Source: Lota lota (lineage: Eukaryota; Chordata; Actinopteri; Gadiformes; Lotidae). Taken from it: 64,000 nucleotides of DNA. The notes under the pieces were generated by a model that did not search any database, had not been told where the DNA came from, and saw only the letters and a list, made by a program, of their open reading frames with translations. Positions within the stretch are counted from its first letter, which is position 1, and each line of letters starts with the position of its first letter. Positions 1 to 10,870 of this stretch are shown here, one piece after another. The position numbers were made by a program, and so were the translations under genes. The stretch covers positions 628,478 to 692,477 of the forward strand of contig JACYXH010000708.1 of assembly GCA_026745465.1 (NCBI GenBank). The letters run 5' to 3'.

Positions 1-56
1 GGTAGAGCATGAGACTCTTAATCTCAGTGTCGTGGGTTCGAGCCCCACATTGGGCG
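1..56 (+). tRNA. tRNA-Lys(CTT), 5' end cut by window edge
   Basis: The sequence starts inside the D arm and contains a complete anticodon arm with CTT in the loop, a T arm with GGTTCGAGCC, and an acceptor 3' strand ending TTGGGCG. It matches the vertebrate Lys(CTT) gene except for one base in the variable region. The first roughly 19 bases lie outside the window, so functionality cannot be judged. Confidence 0.9.
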
Positions 57-291
57 TTCTAGTCTTTGGACGCAGTTTAAGCGTTCTGTGTGTAATTGTG
101 CAGCGTTGCATACATTGTGAGTTTCAAAGCACACATTCACTCTTAAGGTGTTAATGTGAGTATTCCAGATGGCTTTATGGGTCTCCTTTCAAATTGTACA
201 CATAGGTCTTTCTTGAATAAACATCTTTCATGAACAAGTCTTTGGTAATATTCATAAAAGACTGAAGAAGATCAAGCCTAGCCAAATCTAT

Positions 292-332
292 GTCCAGTAA
301 AAAGGAGATCCTGTGTTGAAATGCTAGCAGTT
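292..332 (+). pseudogene. tRNA-Thr relic
   Basis: About 40 bases align with the anticodon-to-T-arm part of the Thr(AGT) gene at 471-543 (TCCAGTAAAAAGGAGATCCT here against TCTAGTAAACAGGAGATCCT there). The acceptor and D arms are unrecognisable. This is a decayed copy, probably left by a local duplication. Confidence 0.65.
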
Positions 333-470
333 CAGGGTGTGGTGTAACATACTCCCACAATAGCATTGGCATAAGATGACAATCTTGTTTCTTTTTTCAC
401 ACAGCCACAGAATAGTGCAGCCTTTGTTTGCTGTTCTCTCAAGAATTCGGTGAAGTTTTACCACCAAAGT

Positions 471-543
471 GGTTCTGTGGCTTAGTTGCTAAAGTGCCTG
501 TCTAGTAAACAGGAGATCCTGGGTTCAAATCCCAGCAGTACCT
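471..543 (+). tRNA. tRNA-Thr(AGT)
   Basis: A full cloverleaf can be drawn: acceptor GGTTCTG with CAGTACC (one T-T mismatch), D arm with box A GGCTTAGTTG, anticodon loop reading AGT, T arm with box B GGTTCAAATCC. The D loop is one base shorter than in the usual vertebrate Thr(AGT) gene. The mismatch and the short loop suggest reduced fitness, but it may still be transcribed. Confidence 0.85.
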
Positions 544-1205
544 GCAACTCTGCATCATTATTAACTGGTGTACATTTTAATACAAGCTTCACTTGCAGCA
601 CCAAAAAAACGTCTTGTCTTACTGGTAACTTTGCTAGTGGTTGTAAACCTGCAAAGTATCAATGCAATTGATTTCCTCCGACATCAACTGTACGTCCGCT
701 AGGTCAAAGCAATGTGATGTTCGCTCTTGGGTGAGTAGGGCAATGCAGCAAAGGGCTTAAACAGCTTGCTTTCACTTTATGCCATAACATGACTGTGTTT
801 TTGACCGCTCTACAAGTCCCCTTGAAGACTGGGAAAAATTGCCATGGGTGACTCTTTTCAAGTCATCCTTGCGGGGTATTAAGTTTTCAACCAGCAAACA
901 TCATGTCTCAGTTGTACTTCACTGACTACGATGTTGCCTCTGCGAAATAGTAAGTAGCTGTGGCCCAGTATAATCTTACGATTTGAAGGTTAGGGTTCCA
1001 CAAGGACAGTGTGAAGCTTTGCCACATTGAATGCAATGTTTCCATTGCAGTTCATGGTCCTTAACTTATCAAAATCATGGAACAAAGATGAACTTAAAGG
1101 TTCTGGTTTCAAATCAAAGTTTGTAACTGTGTTGAACATTATGGTAGTTAATTACTGATGTGAGAAAGCATGCAGAGATGTCTTCCAAAGGTACACAGTG
1201 CCAAT

Positions 1206-1277
1206 AGGTTCCACCGAGATTTGAACTCAGATCGCTGGATTCAGAGTCCACAGTGCTAACCGTTACACCATGGAACC
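1206..1277 (-). tRNA. tRNA-Gln(CTG)
   Basis: The reverse strand reads a standard Gln gene: acceptor GGTTCCA with TGGAACC, D arm GTGTAACGGTTAGCAC, anticodon CTG in the loop CTCTGAA, T arm with GTTCAAATC. The only visible defect is a G-G mismatch at the first pair of the anticodon stem. Decayed partial copies lie at 1,572 and 1,890. Confidence 0.9.
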
Positions 1278-1414
1278 ATTTCCAATACATGTGTTTCAAT
1301 AGAGAGTCCATAACAATTATATTTCAAACCTGGAGGACTGTGATCTTTAGCGACTACTCTGAAACTTGGTTGAATTCATGGTGTCTATTATCATTCGGTT
1401 ATTGGCTGCCGAAA

Positions 1415-1459
1415 GCATTGGTGGATTAGATGTTAGCATTGCTGCCTTCCAAGTAGTCG
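1415..1459 (+). pseudogene. tRNA-Gly(TCC) 5'-half relic
   Basis: The sequence starts GCATTGGTGG and continues to GCTGCCTTCCAAG, matching the acceptor-to-anticodon half of the Gly gene at 1,629. The T arm is lost. It sits at the head of a duplicated block whose other copies carry a full gene (1,629) and a damaged gene (1,950). Confidence 0.7.
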
Positions 1460-1571
1460 TTCTTAAAACGACATATAAGTGAAACTGAAAAATTGAACAG
1501 TGGTTCATAGGGTTGAGAATGAACAACACCCTTAATGTCTAGAGTTATTCTAGGAAGCTCACCAGCAAACT

Positions 1572-1612
1572 AGGTTCCGCCGTGATTTGAGGTTGGGTCG
1601 GACGATTCAGAG
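1572..1612 (-). pseudogene. tRNA-Gln relic, copy 1
   Basis: AGGTTCCGCCGTGATTTGA and GATTCAGAGT align with the 3' acceptor, T arm and anticodon of the Gln gene at 1,206-1,277. The intervening bases are scrambled and the 5' part is missing. Confidence 0.6.
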
Positions 1613-1628
1613 TATGAGTCTCACGCAA

Positions 1629-1700
1629 GCATTGGTGGTATAGTGGTGAGCATAGCTGCCTTCCAAGCAGTTGACCCGGGTTCGATTCCCAGCCAATGCA
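1629..1700 (+). tRNA. tRNA-Gly(TCC)
   Basis: A perfect acceptor stem (GCATTGG with CCAATGC, discriminator A), box A TGGTATAGTGG, anticodon TCC within CTTCCAAG, and box B GGTTCGATTCC. It looks intact and is the best copy of three Gly sequences in the cluster. Confidence 0.95.
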
Positions 1701-1889
1701 TTGCTATCTATTTATCAATGCCAAAGTAATTTAGGACTTTCGAGATCATTGTCTGGATTTATTTGTGGCAAATGTTGTTCTCTAGACTACATTTAAGTGA
1801 AACTGAAACATTGAACAGTGGTTCAGACCATAGAGAATGAAGAAGACCCTTAGTGTCTAGAGTTGTCCGAGGAAGCTCACCAGAAAATT

Positions 1890-1931
1890 AGGTTCCTCCG
1901 TGTTTTGAGGTCAGGTCGGACAATCCACAGT
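1890..1931 (-). pseudogene. tRNA-Gln relic, copy 2
   Basis: AGGTTCCTCCGTGTTTTGA aligns with the 3' part of the Gln gene and with the relic at 1,572. It is more diverged than copy 1 and is located at the same offset in the second duplicated block. Confidence 0.55.
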
Positions 1932-1949
1932 ACGTAATTTCTCACTCCT

Positions 1950-2021
1950 GCATTGGTGTTATAGTGGTAAACATAGCTGCCTTCCAAGCATTTGACCAGG
2001 GTTCGATTCCTGACCTCACCC
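1950..2021 (+). pseudogene. tRNA-Gly(TCC) pseudogene
   Basis: It keeps the Gly 5' acceptor GCATTGG, the anticodon TCC and box B GGTTCGATTCC. The 3' acceptor strand reads ACCTCACC instead of CCAATGCA, so the acceptor stem cannot form. Confidence 0.8.
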
Positions 2022-2036
2022 TGTTCTCAAAACGTC

Positions 2037-2119
2037 TGTCAGAAGTGGGATTTGAACCCACGCCTCCAGAGGAGACTGCGACCTGAACGCAGCGCCTTAG
2101 ACCGCTCGGCCATCCTGAC
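2037..2119 (-). tRNA. tRNA-Leu(CAG)
   Basis: The reverse strand gives an 83-nt type II tRNA: acceptor GTCAGGA with TTCTGAC and A73, D arm GGCCGAGCGGTC, anticodon CAG in loop TTCAGGT, a long variable arm, and box B GGTTCAAATCC. All stems pair. Confidence 0.95.
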
Positions 2120-2276
2120 ATATTATTGAAAATGTTAAAGAGTGGATCGTTGCGTGAATTTTTTTACGTTTGTCATGTATTTCAAATTCAAAGATCGTTT
2201 CTTGCTCACAGACACGGACTGCTCCTAAAATAACAAAATTTTGGTTATATTGGTGACTGTGGGCTAATGTCAAACA

Positions 2277-2348
2277 CTCCCCGTCAGGGAATTGAATCCC
2301 GGTCTCCCGCGTGACAGGTGGGGATACTGACCAATATACTAAAGAGGA
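2277..2348 (-). pseudogene. tRNA-Asp(GTC), degenerate copy
   Basis: Compared with the canonical Asp gene at 2,774-2,845 it has a mismatch at acceptor pair 6 (TCCTCTT), a changed D arm (TATATTGG for TATAGTGG) and a mismatch in the T stem. It could be transcribed but is likely a pseudogene. Confidence 0.7.
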
Positions 2349-2539
2349 CCTGTTGGAATGAGAACACCTTGACATTAGTAAGCGCATTGACGTCTACAGG
2401 TGTTTTATGGCAACTTAAACGCTTTGTGTGACGTCTCCTCTTTCTTGACATCTAGCTGATGAGGGCGAACTAAACTTTAAAGAGTAATTTGATATGAAAA
2501 TGTTATTTCGATAGTTATTTCGCTTGTCCTTAAACTTTC

Positions 2540-2622
2540 TTTCAGAAGTGGGATTTGAACCCACGCCTCCAGAGGAGACTGCGACCTTAACGCAGCGCCT
2601 TAGACCGCTCGGCCATCCTGAC
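2540..2622 (-). tRNA. tRNA-Leu, anticodon AAG (derived from CAG copy)
   Basis: It is nearly identical to the Leu(CAG) gene at 2,037-2,119, but the anticodon loop reads TTAAGGT, so the anticodon is AAG. The terminal acceptor position 72 is A instead of C, giving a G1-A72 mismatch. The remaining stems are intact. It is either a recoded isoacceptor or an early pseudogene. Confidence 0.8.
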
Positions 2623-2773
2623 ACATAATATAAATTGTCCAAGAGTGGATCGTTGGGTGAATAGTGTTACGTTTATCATGTATTTCAAAGAACGCTTCTT
2701 TCTCACAGACACCGACTGCTACTAAAATAACTCAACTTTGATTGTATTGGTGACTGTGGGTTAATGTTAAACA

Positions 2774-2845
2774 CTCCCCGTCGGGGAATTGAACCCCGGT
2801 CTCCCGCGTGACAGGCGGGGATACTGACCACTATACTAACGAGGA
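2774..2845 (-). tRNA. tRNA-Asp(GTC)
   Basis: The reverse strand is the canonical vertebrate Asp gene: TCCTCGT with ACGGGGA, D arm TAGTATAGTGG, anticodon GTC, box B GGTTCAATTCC. All stems pair. It forms a Leu-Asp pair that is duplicated with a period of about 500 bp (2,037/2,277 and 2,540/2,774). Confidence 0.95.
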
Positions 2846-2849
2846 CCTG

Positions 2850-3476
2850 TTGGAATGAGAACACCTCGACATTAGTAAGCGCATTGACGTCTACAGGTAT
2901 ACGTTTTTGTCAGACAAATTCAATTCTGGGAGCCCCAAGTCTTGAGAAAGCAAGCACTGATAAGGAGGAGCAGTTGGGTTCCAGTATTCCTTGACCTGAG
3001 TAAATACTTTGAGTCCTGCAGGTGTAAATGTATGGCAAGCCCTTTTAACATTGAATCAGTAGCGCTAATATCAATTGTAGATATCTACAATTCCTTTTTG
3101 ACTAGTTATAATTCCAAGCCAACATATCCATAATGTAATTTTGACTAGTAGCGATTCTAATTAAAGATATCTAATTAACTAAAAGCTACAGGTTATTATT
3201 TATTACAAATGAATCCCCCAAACATGATTAAACCATTAAACATTTTATAACATTAACAAAATAAAATTATTCAGGAGATAACATACATTGAAAACACATA
3301 ATGGTTTATATTTTATAATAGTTAATAACATATTTTCTAAATGTATCCTTGTTAAATGACAGCGGTATGACATGAATGCAGTTCTCTCAGATCTCACATG
3401 ATACAGATTCCCATTCAGTCAACATGAACCTAGAGTTGTTTCGGTCGTTTGATTATTTTATTATCAAACTAAGGTC
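2850..3476. other. tRNA-TRIM spacer with 20-bp palindrome
   Basis: No gene is seen. A perfect 20-bp palindrome, AATTGTAGATATCTACAATT, lies at 3,073-3,092, followed by GACTAGT-containing AT-rich sequence that repeats imperfectly near 3,140-3,180. This resembles dispersed transposon-like DNA. From about 3,190 the sequence is the 3' flank of TRIM-1, similar to the flanks of TRIM-2 and TRIM-5. Confidence 0.6.
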
Positions 3477-4965
3477 CTAGTCTGTTTGATTGACAGGTGA
3501 GATGATCAGAGGGGCAGAGTTTCTACCTTCATAATTATAGCAACCTGTGCAGAGGAATGGATAGAGAGGCAGAGTAGATATAGCAGAGTAGATATGAACA
3601 CTGGCTTCCACATCATAGAAGGTGACCAGACCCTCATCATAATCAACAAACACCCCCACCTTCTGGAGCTCAGCTCTCAGAGGGAGACGGACATCAGGTT
3701 TATCATTAAATACCAACCCATCGCTGTTGAAGTAAAGAGTCCAGTAACCATTCTCAGGGATGGGTTTGATCACACCTTTTCTGTTGATGGACTCTCTGGC
3801 CACTCCTAAACACCATTGAATCTTGTCTTTAACCTGGACCTCAAAGTAAAATCTCCCTGAGGAGAAGCTCTGCCTTGTGACAACATATATACACTGTGTA
3901 AATCTCTTAGGGTTGTCGGGGAGTTTCTTCTCTACACCTCCAACATGTACTTGTCTCCTCCAGCTGATCCAGGGATCTCCTCAAGGTCCCTACGTATGAC
4001 GGAGGACGGACCTCCACCGTCGTCCAGTCCCTGGTGGGTGGAGGATCCTTCAGGGATCTGAAGGTCTGGAGGAAGAGGAGGTGGTCTTCAGTGTGTGAAA
4101 GCTGCTTCACCTCTGAGATTCTATTGGTCAGATCTCCTATTTCCTGCTCCAGCTCTTTGATGAGGTCTTCAACTTGTTTCTCTGTGGATTTCAGTCTCTC
4201 TTTAACCGTTTGGTTGAACTCATCCTGCCACTTTTCAATAGAGCGCTTCAGAGCAGTGAAGACCTGCACACCATCAGCTATCTCTCTGTCTGCGTCTTTC
4301 TTGCTCAATTCTACTGTGTCTTTGATCTCCTTAATCTTTAGTTTTCTCTCCTGGATCATCTGCTGAACATCAGTCTCTGTCTTCTCCAGCTGGGCCGTCT
4401 TCACTTCATATTCCTCCTTTAGAGGTACAACAGGATGGAACTTGTGGTCTGTCTCTGTGCAGAACTGACACATACACACCTGTTCAGTCTGGCAGAAGAG
4501 CTCCAGAAGTCTGTCATGTTTCTTACACATCCTGTCTTCCAGACGGTCCATAGGCTCGACCAGCCGATGTCTCTTCAGGACTGCGACTCTCTGATGTGGC
4601 TCCAGGTGGGTTTGGCAGAAAGAGGTAAAACACACTAGGCAGGATTTCACAGCCTTCAGCCGGGTCCCAGTACAGACGTCACAGGGAACTTCTCCTGGTT
4701 CAACACAAGGCTGCTCTTTGACTCGTACAGAACTTCTAAACTGCTCAATCATTTCTGAAAAGAGAGTATTGACCTGTAAATCAGGTCTTGTCTGGAACAG
4801 TTTGTTACAAACAGGACATTTTTACTGGACTTGGTCATCCCAGAACTTTGTAATACAGGTTCTACAGAAGTTGTGTCCACATGGTGTGGTGACTGGGCTG
4901 CTGAACACATCCAGACAGATGGAACATGAAAAGTTATCCTCAGACCAGGAAGTAGCAGAGGCCAT
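3477..4965 (-). pseudogene. TRIM-1: bloodthirsty-related TRIM E3 ligase pseudogene
   Basis: This is the most diverged TRIM copy. The start ([12 protein letters not shown]) is followed by the RING, but the codon before the last RING Cys pair is TAA instead of TAC (4,822-4,824), so translation stops at QVQ. The same frame then continues through the B-box region and coiled coil. Near 3,953 about 128 bp present in TRIM-2 are missing between the coiled coil and the B30.2 domain, with a TGT at both edges, and the frame shifts. The remaining B30.2 (GVARESINRKG, VFVDYDEGLV) is readable down to a stop at 3,477. The B30.2 is the btr type, as in TRIM-2 and TRIM-5. Two independent breaks make this a pseudogene, although a RING-only or internal-start product cannot be excluded. 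Confidence 0.9.
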
Positions 4966-5189
4966 TCCTAGACACAGACGACAAGGTTTATGTATTGAGC
5001 AATTCCATTCTTTTTCTAATTCCAAAAAGGGAAGAGAGGTTCTAACGTTGTATTGTTTTACTCACCTATGTGTGGTTACTGTCTGTCAGACTATTTGTCC
5101 CAAAATGTGTTTTATTATTCTCCTTAAAGAGGGAACTCCTTCCACGTCGGGTTTCTATGAACGTTAAGTTTCGTTTTCTGAACAACACG

Positions 5190-5265
5190 TCCTCTCCTCT
5201 CCTCCCCTAACTCCTGGCCCCGCCCCTAACTCCTGGCTCCTCCCCTAACTCCTGGCTCTCCCCCC
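5190..5265. repeat. Short GC-box-like tandem repeat
   Basis: About three to four copies of a roughly 20-bp unit (CTAACTCCTGGCCCCGCCC and variants) lie upstream of TRIM-1 on its minus strand. The unit contains a GC-box core and may be part of the old TRIM-1 promoter. Confidence 0.6.
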
Positions 5266-5419
5266 ACGGACACACATTTCACCGCCGTTCAACTTCCCAC
5301 TCTGACTGTGGGGCGTTCCCGCACCGTGAAGGCTCCTTCAAATGCGTTGATGTGTGTTCTCCTCTTCTCTGTGGAGTTAGAAGAGAGCCGGTGCAAACCG
5401 AGAGACACTGTGGTGATGT

Positions 5420-5682
5420 AGTGGTTATTTGCGACTGTAACTGGGATTAATTGGCGTTGATCCACCCTGGTTTCCGGGGCTTCCCCGCATACTATTTATC
5501 CAGCCCCGATCCAATATTCAACAAGAAAATAAATCAAAGATGTGTTTATTGCCGCTACATTCGCTGCAGGAACTCGCCCCGGCGTGCACGCGCACAGTGC
5601 ACACATCTTTCAAAATGGTGGTACTTAGAGAGCCACATATTCTCTGAGGTGGTACACGGTATACAAAGTTTGAGAACCACTG
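5420..5682 (-). mobile_element. hAT-like DNA transposon fragment
   Basis: The reverse strand begins at 5,682 with CAGTGGTTCTCAAACTTTG, the terminal inverted repeat typical of Charlie-type hAT elements, followed by a GTACCACC motif. Its interior (5,531-5,603) matches sequence found at 14,518 and 19,918 on the plus strand. No transposase is present, so this is a non-autonomous or truncated copy. A weak candidate for the second end is near 5,419. Confidence 0.65.
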
Positions 5683-5689
5683 ATTTAGA

Positions 5690-6510
5690 ATATATTAATA
5701 CAGTAAGAATATATGAGGAATAATGTAAAGAGAACATGACATTTAGCGAGCTGTACCTTAGCTTCTCCGTGATGAAAACGTGCGCTGCCCCGTGTAGTTT
5801 GAAAATATTAAAGCACAAGAGCAAGGGAAGTAAGGTCCGGTGAAGGAAGAGATTCAGGTGTTCGCCCAAAACACAAAGTAAGTGTTTAGAACCGAGACAG
5901 AACATTAACACGGTTCTAAAGGTTCTGAGAGTAAAGATTGAGCTGCTGGGCTCCTCAGACAGATCAAATGAGGAAGGAGACTTTGAACAGCAGCTAACTA
6001 CGTCTAAAACCTTTATGATGGTTCCAAAGGTCTCCGTCAGGGCTGGGCCTCCACCAGAACACACAACCTTAACTGATGAAGTGTGAAGATAAGACAGAGC
6101 AACGGTTTGATGAAGTCCTTATAAAGCTGTAAAACTACCAGGTCCCGGTAATGATGTCCGAGGTTAAAACAGGGGAAGTAAAGTTACTTCAATGGTATAC
6201 AGTTCTGCTATGCTTTGTATTGTCTGCAGTGAAATCGTGTGACTCCCAATGAATCAAAATACAACCGGAAGAAAAGCTAAGGAAACACTTTAACTTTGAA
6301 GGAGAAGAAAACGACTAAAGACTTTTTAGAGATAGGAAACAGACAAGACAACAAACCAAACAAACATAAGTAAAGAGATCTTTTGAAGAGTATCCACGCT
6401 GTCATAAACACCTCAGATCAAACCAGGACACAGACCTGGACCTGAGTAAGAGCTGTCATTAAAATAATCAATCATTAACTAACTAAAAAGGAGTATGGGT
6501 TTACGTATAC
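5690..6510. other. Intergenic, no feature seen
   Basis: No coding pattern, RNA gene or clear repeat was recognised. The open frames here lack codon structure and family similarity. Confidence 0.5.
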
Positions 6511-6511
6511 T

Positions 6512-7252
<741 letters not shown>

Positions 7253-7389
7253 GCACCTGTGTCTCCTTCACCTTAATCATATTGGCCAGAAGGTGAACTG
7301 CACCGAGGTGGATTCACCGCCCCCTAGTGGCTCCACATGCAATAACAGAGTACTACAACATGGCTCTGATTAACGGCCTCATATCTTAC

Positions 7390-7500
7390 TATTGAGTCAT
7401 TTATCAGACGCGTTCATCCAAAGCTACTTACAGTGAATACAGATACACATAGGCGCAGGACGTATGGCGCTGAGGGTGCTGCAGCACCCCCTGTTGGCTG
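7390..7500. repeat. Teleost dispersed-repeat fragment
   Basis: CATTTATCAGACGCGTTCAT followed by CCAAAGCTACTTACAG is a motif widely seen in fish interspersed repeats. A GGTGCTGCAGCACCCCCTG segment follows at about 7,470. The class of the element is not assigned. Confidence 0.45.
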
Positions 7501-7921
7501 AGAGGGAAATAATATTGGAAATAATAATGTTGTTTTTAAATAAGTTTTGATTGATATATTATAGAAAATACTTTTCTTAAGGCTGAGAAGCAGCTGGTCC
7601 TAATATTTATTTACTGAGTCGGTTGAGTGGTAGTAGGTCCTATAGACTCATCCTGTAAGTTTGAGTCAATTGTTATGCATTGCTAGGGTAACGTTGTCTT
7701 GATTTGGAGAACATGTTTTTTTTAAGGCTGATTGATGAATTGATGAATTTTGGGATGAATTATACAGGATAGCCATTTGTGCATTTACAGCTTTATGATG
7801 TACACTGTATATAGACTCATGTTTAAATGATTGAATTGGATGATATTTTGTACCATACATGTACTGTTTTCTGCTGTCCCATCCCGTCTCCCCTTGTGTG
7901 CTCACATAGGCACATGCGCAT

Positions 7922-7922
<1 letters not shown>

Positions 7923-7990
<68 letters not shown>
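7923..7990. repeat. (CA)n microsatellite
   Basis: About 68 bases of uninterrupted CA. Confidence 0.98.
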
Positions 7991-7995
<5 letters not shown>

Positions 7996-8118
7996 CTTTA
8001 ATATATCTATTCATACACTCACAGAGATAACATACACTTCCACCCAAAAGGACCACAATGGAAACAAGCTCTTGGGCTTTATTGTGTTTGATCCCTTTGA
8101 CAGTTGTCAATAAAGAAT

Positions 8119-8500
8119 TGACAAATCTCGGGGCGGTGCGCTGGCACTCCGGACACGCCTGACAGTGCTGAGTGACGTCCCTCTTAACCCCGGGCCAGTA
8201 AACCCGCTCTAGGATTGTGTCCCTAGTCTAGTCCATGCCTAGGTGAGCCCCTAGTACATGGGAATGGGCCATGTAAAGGACTTTGCTCATGTAGGGGTGG
8301 GGGCACCACCAACTGCTGGGTCACTGCTCCCCCCCCCCTCCCCCCCTCTACTACCCGATAAAGCAAGCCCGCCCTGGTGCTGGAATGGGGGTGGGGTTAG
8401 GTTACTCACCGACTCCCGGGCCTGGCCGTCACGGGCGAGGACGTGGCTCCAGGCGTGCTTCAGGGCGTCGTCCTGCAGTTGGGCGGTGGTGAACTGCCCG
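8119..8500 (-). mobile_element. Ty3/gypsy retrotransposon integrase fragment
   Basis: The reverse strand encodes pieces of a gypsy-type integrase N-terminus: DDALKHAWSHVLARDGQ near 8,420-8,475, then HSHVLGAHLG, then VYWPGVKRDVTQHCQACPEC (about 8,135-8,210). The H-H-C-C zinc-binding pattern is visible. A TAG interrupts the frame after HLGMD, and a poly-C tract breaks the middle. It is a dead fragment without catalytic core or LTRs in view. The GC-rich DNA to about 8,900 may belong to the same insertion. Confidence 0.8.
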
Positions 8501-9800
8501 GGCCGGTCCCCCCCCCCCCCCCCCCCCCCCCCGGTCCCCCCCCCTAAGTCAGAGACCTCTGTGAGTGGGGAGCCCTCCGCCTCTCCGGGTGGGGGCAGAC
8601 TGTTTCGTGGCGGTCACGGGTTCTGGGGGAGGCCCCGTGGAGTCCGTGTGGTGGGGCCCTCCCATCGGCAGTGTGTGACCGTCCAACCCAGGGCCGTCGC
8701 CCTCTCCGGTCGACTCGCCCCAGGCGCGTGGCCTCAGCTGGGGTCGGGGGGCCGGGGGCCCGGCTAAGGGCTCCAGAGCGGGTTGAAAATGGAGCGGTCT
8801 CTCCCTATGAGTGGGGGTCCCAGCTGAAACAGCGCCATTCCTCTCGGGCGGGGGTCGGCGACCTCGGCTGGGGAGGGCCAATGACGACGTAGTGGGCTAA
8901 AAAAAAGGGTTTGAATGTTTTGTCAACCAAAATAAACGGCACATCCTACTACTGCAAATGTCATAAATGCAACAAACTATAGACTATTAGTTATTTAATA
9001 TATAGTATAACCAAATATAAAACGTTGTACGCTGTGTTATCTTCATTTTAGGGGTCAAATAGGTTTTATTTGGTGGGAGAGGGACCACAAACGGCTCTTT
9101 AGAGAGTGCAGGTTGCAGACCCCGGCCCCAGTGAACACAAGTCAGTGGTGCATTGAAGCCGTGATGGCGCTTTACTTCAAAGAAAAGAACAAACGTCAGG
9201 GGCCCAACAGAAAACAAAAAGTGTTCTGGCTCCGTGAGCCACGGAGAGACCTCCGGTGCTGTTCCCGGTAGCGCGGGTCTCCTCCGAGGGGGTGGGGGGG
9301 GGGGGGGGGGGGGGGGGGGTAGTACAGGCCCGGACGCCACTCGCCAGCGTAGCGTCACCGCCCCTCCGAGGGGTTGGTCCAGCTTCTCGTTCCGGGTAGC
9401 TGCGCTCCAACGTCCGTTCCCCAGGGCGGCTCCGGTTCTAGGGAAGAGGGAAACGGTCCTCTACCCGCGAGCATCCTCTCCCCCAGGCTGTTGGATGTTC
9501 GTGGCGTTAGGCTGCGTTCTCCGCTCTGCGACACACGACACACACACGCAGCCCGTTTACACGTTTGGCGGACAAACCTTAAAACAAGTCACCCCGAGTC
9601 CCGTGTCTGCTGGCGTTCCTCCTCCTCCTCCTCCTCCGTCGCAGGTGTTTCCCACGGCGCTGAGCGGGGCCAGCGCTAATGCGCTCCCGGGGGCCAGCTG
9701 GGGGAGAGCGTCGGTCTGCTCCGTCTACCAGCGCTCCCCTGGGCCGTCTGGGCCGCTGCGCTGGAGCCGGGCTGACACAATGTCTTGAAACACATCTCTA
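8501..9800. other. GC-rich region with poly-C and poly-G tracts
   Basis: Long C runs occur at about 8,511-8,532 and G runs at about 9,292-9,320. The many open frames are a product of GC bias and show no family similarity. Parts may be remains of the adjacent gypsy element. No gene is supported. Confidence 0.5.
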
Positions 9801-9857
9801 GTGGGACTGCTGATGTCTTCTGTGTCTCTCTCCATTTCTGTCTGACCAAAGACATCC

Positions 9858-9860
<3 letters not shown>

Positions 9861-9945
<85 letters not shown>
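9861..9945. repeat. (AG)n microsatellite
   Basis: About 85 bases of AG repeat, with more GA-rich sequence following. Confidence 0.98.
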
Positions 9946-9947
<2 letters not shown>

Positions 9948-10109
9948 GAAAAATACACAAAGACGACAAGAGAGTGATACAGAAAGACAGGAGGAGATAA
10001 AGAACAGTGTGACATAGAGAGAGACAAGGAAAGATAAAAGAGAGAGAGAGTATAGGACACTAACAATATACAGTGAGAGAGAGAGGTTTTTATTCAGAGT
10101 TATTCAGTA

Positions 10110-10240
10110 CAATACAGATTGAGAATATAGCTATTCTACTAAATACATATTGTAGAGAATGCTAATTTTCCAATGAATATGTCCCATTCTACGTTTGTAA
10201 ATTTGAATTTAAATCAAAAATGTTTAGAAACATTTTATTA
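10110..10240. repeat. Outlying copies of the 36-bp minisatellite and TRIM 3' flank
   Basis: AGCTATTCTACTAAATACAT and the following ATTCTACGTTTGTAAATTTG segment match the minisatellite and its right edge at 10,871-11,390. This shows a nested duplication of the TRIM-2 3' flank. Confidence 0.65.
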
Positions 10241-10394
10241 TGTTAACAAAATGAACACTTCAAATTGTCAATATTTTCTACTTCCTGTTGTCGATTGTAA
10301 CTTGATATCGTTAAACGTATAAAAACCACGAACAAGAGGAGAGCGGACAGAGAGATGGAGAGAGAAAATAACTTTAACTGAACATTTAGATTGG

Positions 10395-10860
10395 AAGACA
10401 CAGGCCCAATGCTGTTGACACAGAGACATCGATGACAGTCAGCTTAATGTAGGATTGAGGGAGGGAGAGGGAGGGAGGGAGAGGGAACAACAAACTGGCG
10501 CCGGCTGCTAGGAAGCGCGATGGAGAAATAGGGAGCGTAGATTGGTGATTGCTGGCAGTGTGTGTAAACAGAAGCACGTGGAGAAGTAGCAGCCGGCGGC
10601 CGCTAGGTGGCGGCAATGGACGGAGTGACGCACAGGCCCAATGCTGTTGACACAGAGACATCGATGACAGTCAGCTTCACTGTAGGAGAGAGGGAGGGAG
10701 AGGGAGGGAGAGGGGAAGAGGGAAGGTGGGAGAGAGAGGGAGGGAAAGGGAGGGGAAAAGAGGTAGAGAGAGAGTAGAGACACTGAGAGGGAAGGAGAGA
10801 AGGAGGGAGGGAGTGAGAGGAGGGGAAGAGAATGAGGGAAGGAGGGGGAGAGAGCAAAGG
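10395..10860. repeat. GA-rich duplicated block
   Basis: A unit of about 50 bp (CACAGGCCCAATGCTGTTGA ... GACAGTCAGCTT) occurs at about 10,400 and 10,632 and is followed by long GGGAGAGAG polypurine stretches. The same unit recurs at about 26,376 and 26,523 beside TRIM-5, so it belongs to a segmental duplication shared by TRIM-2 and TRIM-5. Confidence 0.8.
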
Positions 10861-10870
10861 AAAATGTACT

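Larger units (their letters stand above)
1478..2021. repeat. Tandem duplication carrying Gln relic and Gly gene
   Basis: Segments starting at about 1,478 and 1,797 are near-identical over roughly 220 bases (for example GTGAAACTGAAA, CTTAGTGTCTAGAGTT-like and GGAAGCTCACCAG stretches). Each ends with a minus-strand Gln relic followed by a plus-strand Gly gene. The period is about 320 bp. Confidence 0.8.

Noticed and set aside
8258..9788. GC-rich open frames of 100-184 codons
   Set aside because: They depend on poly-C/poly-G runs, overlap on both strands and show no domain. Only the gypsy integrase pieces at 8,119-8,500 are supported.
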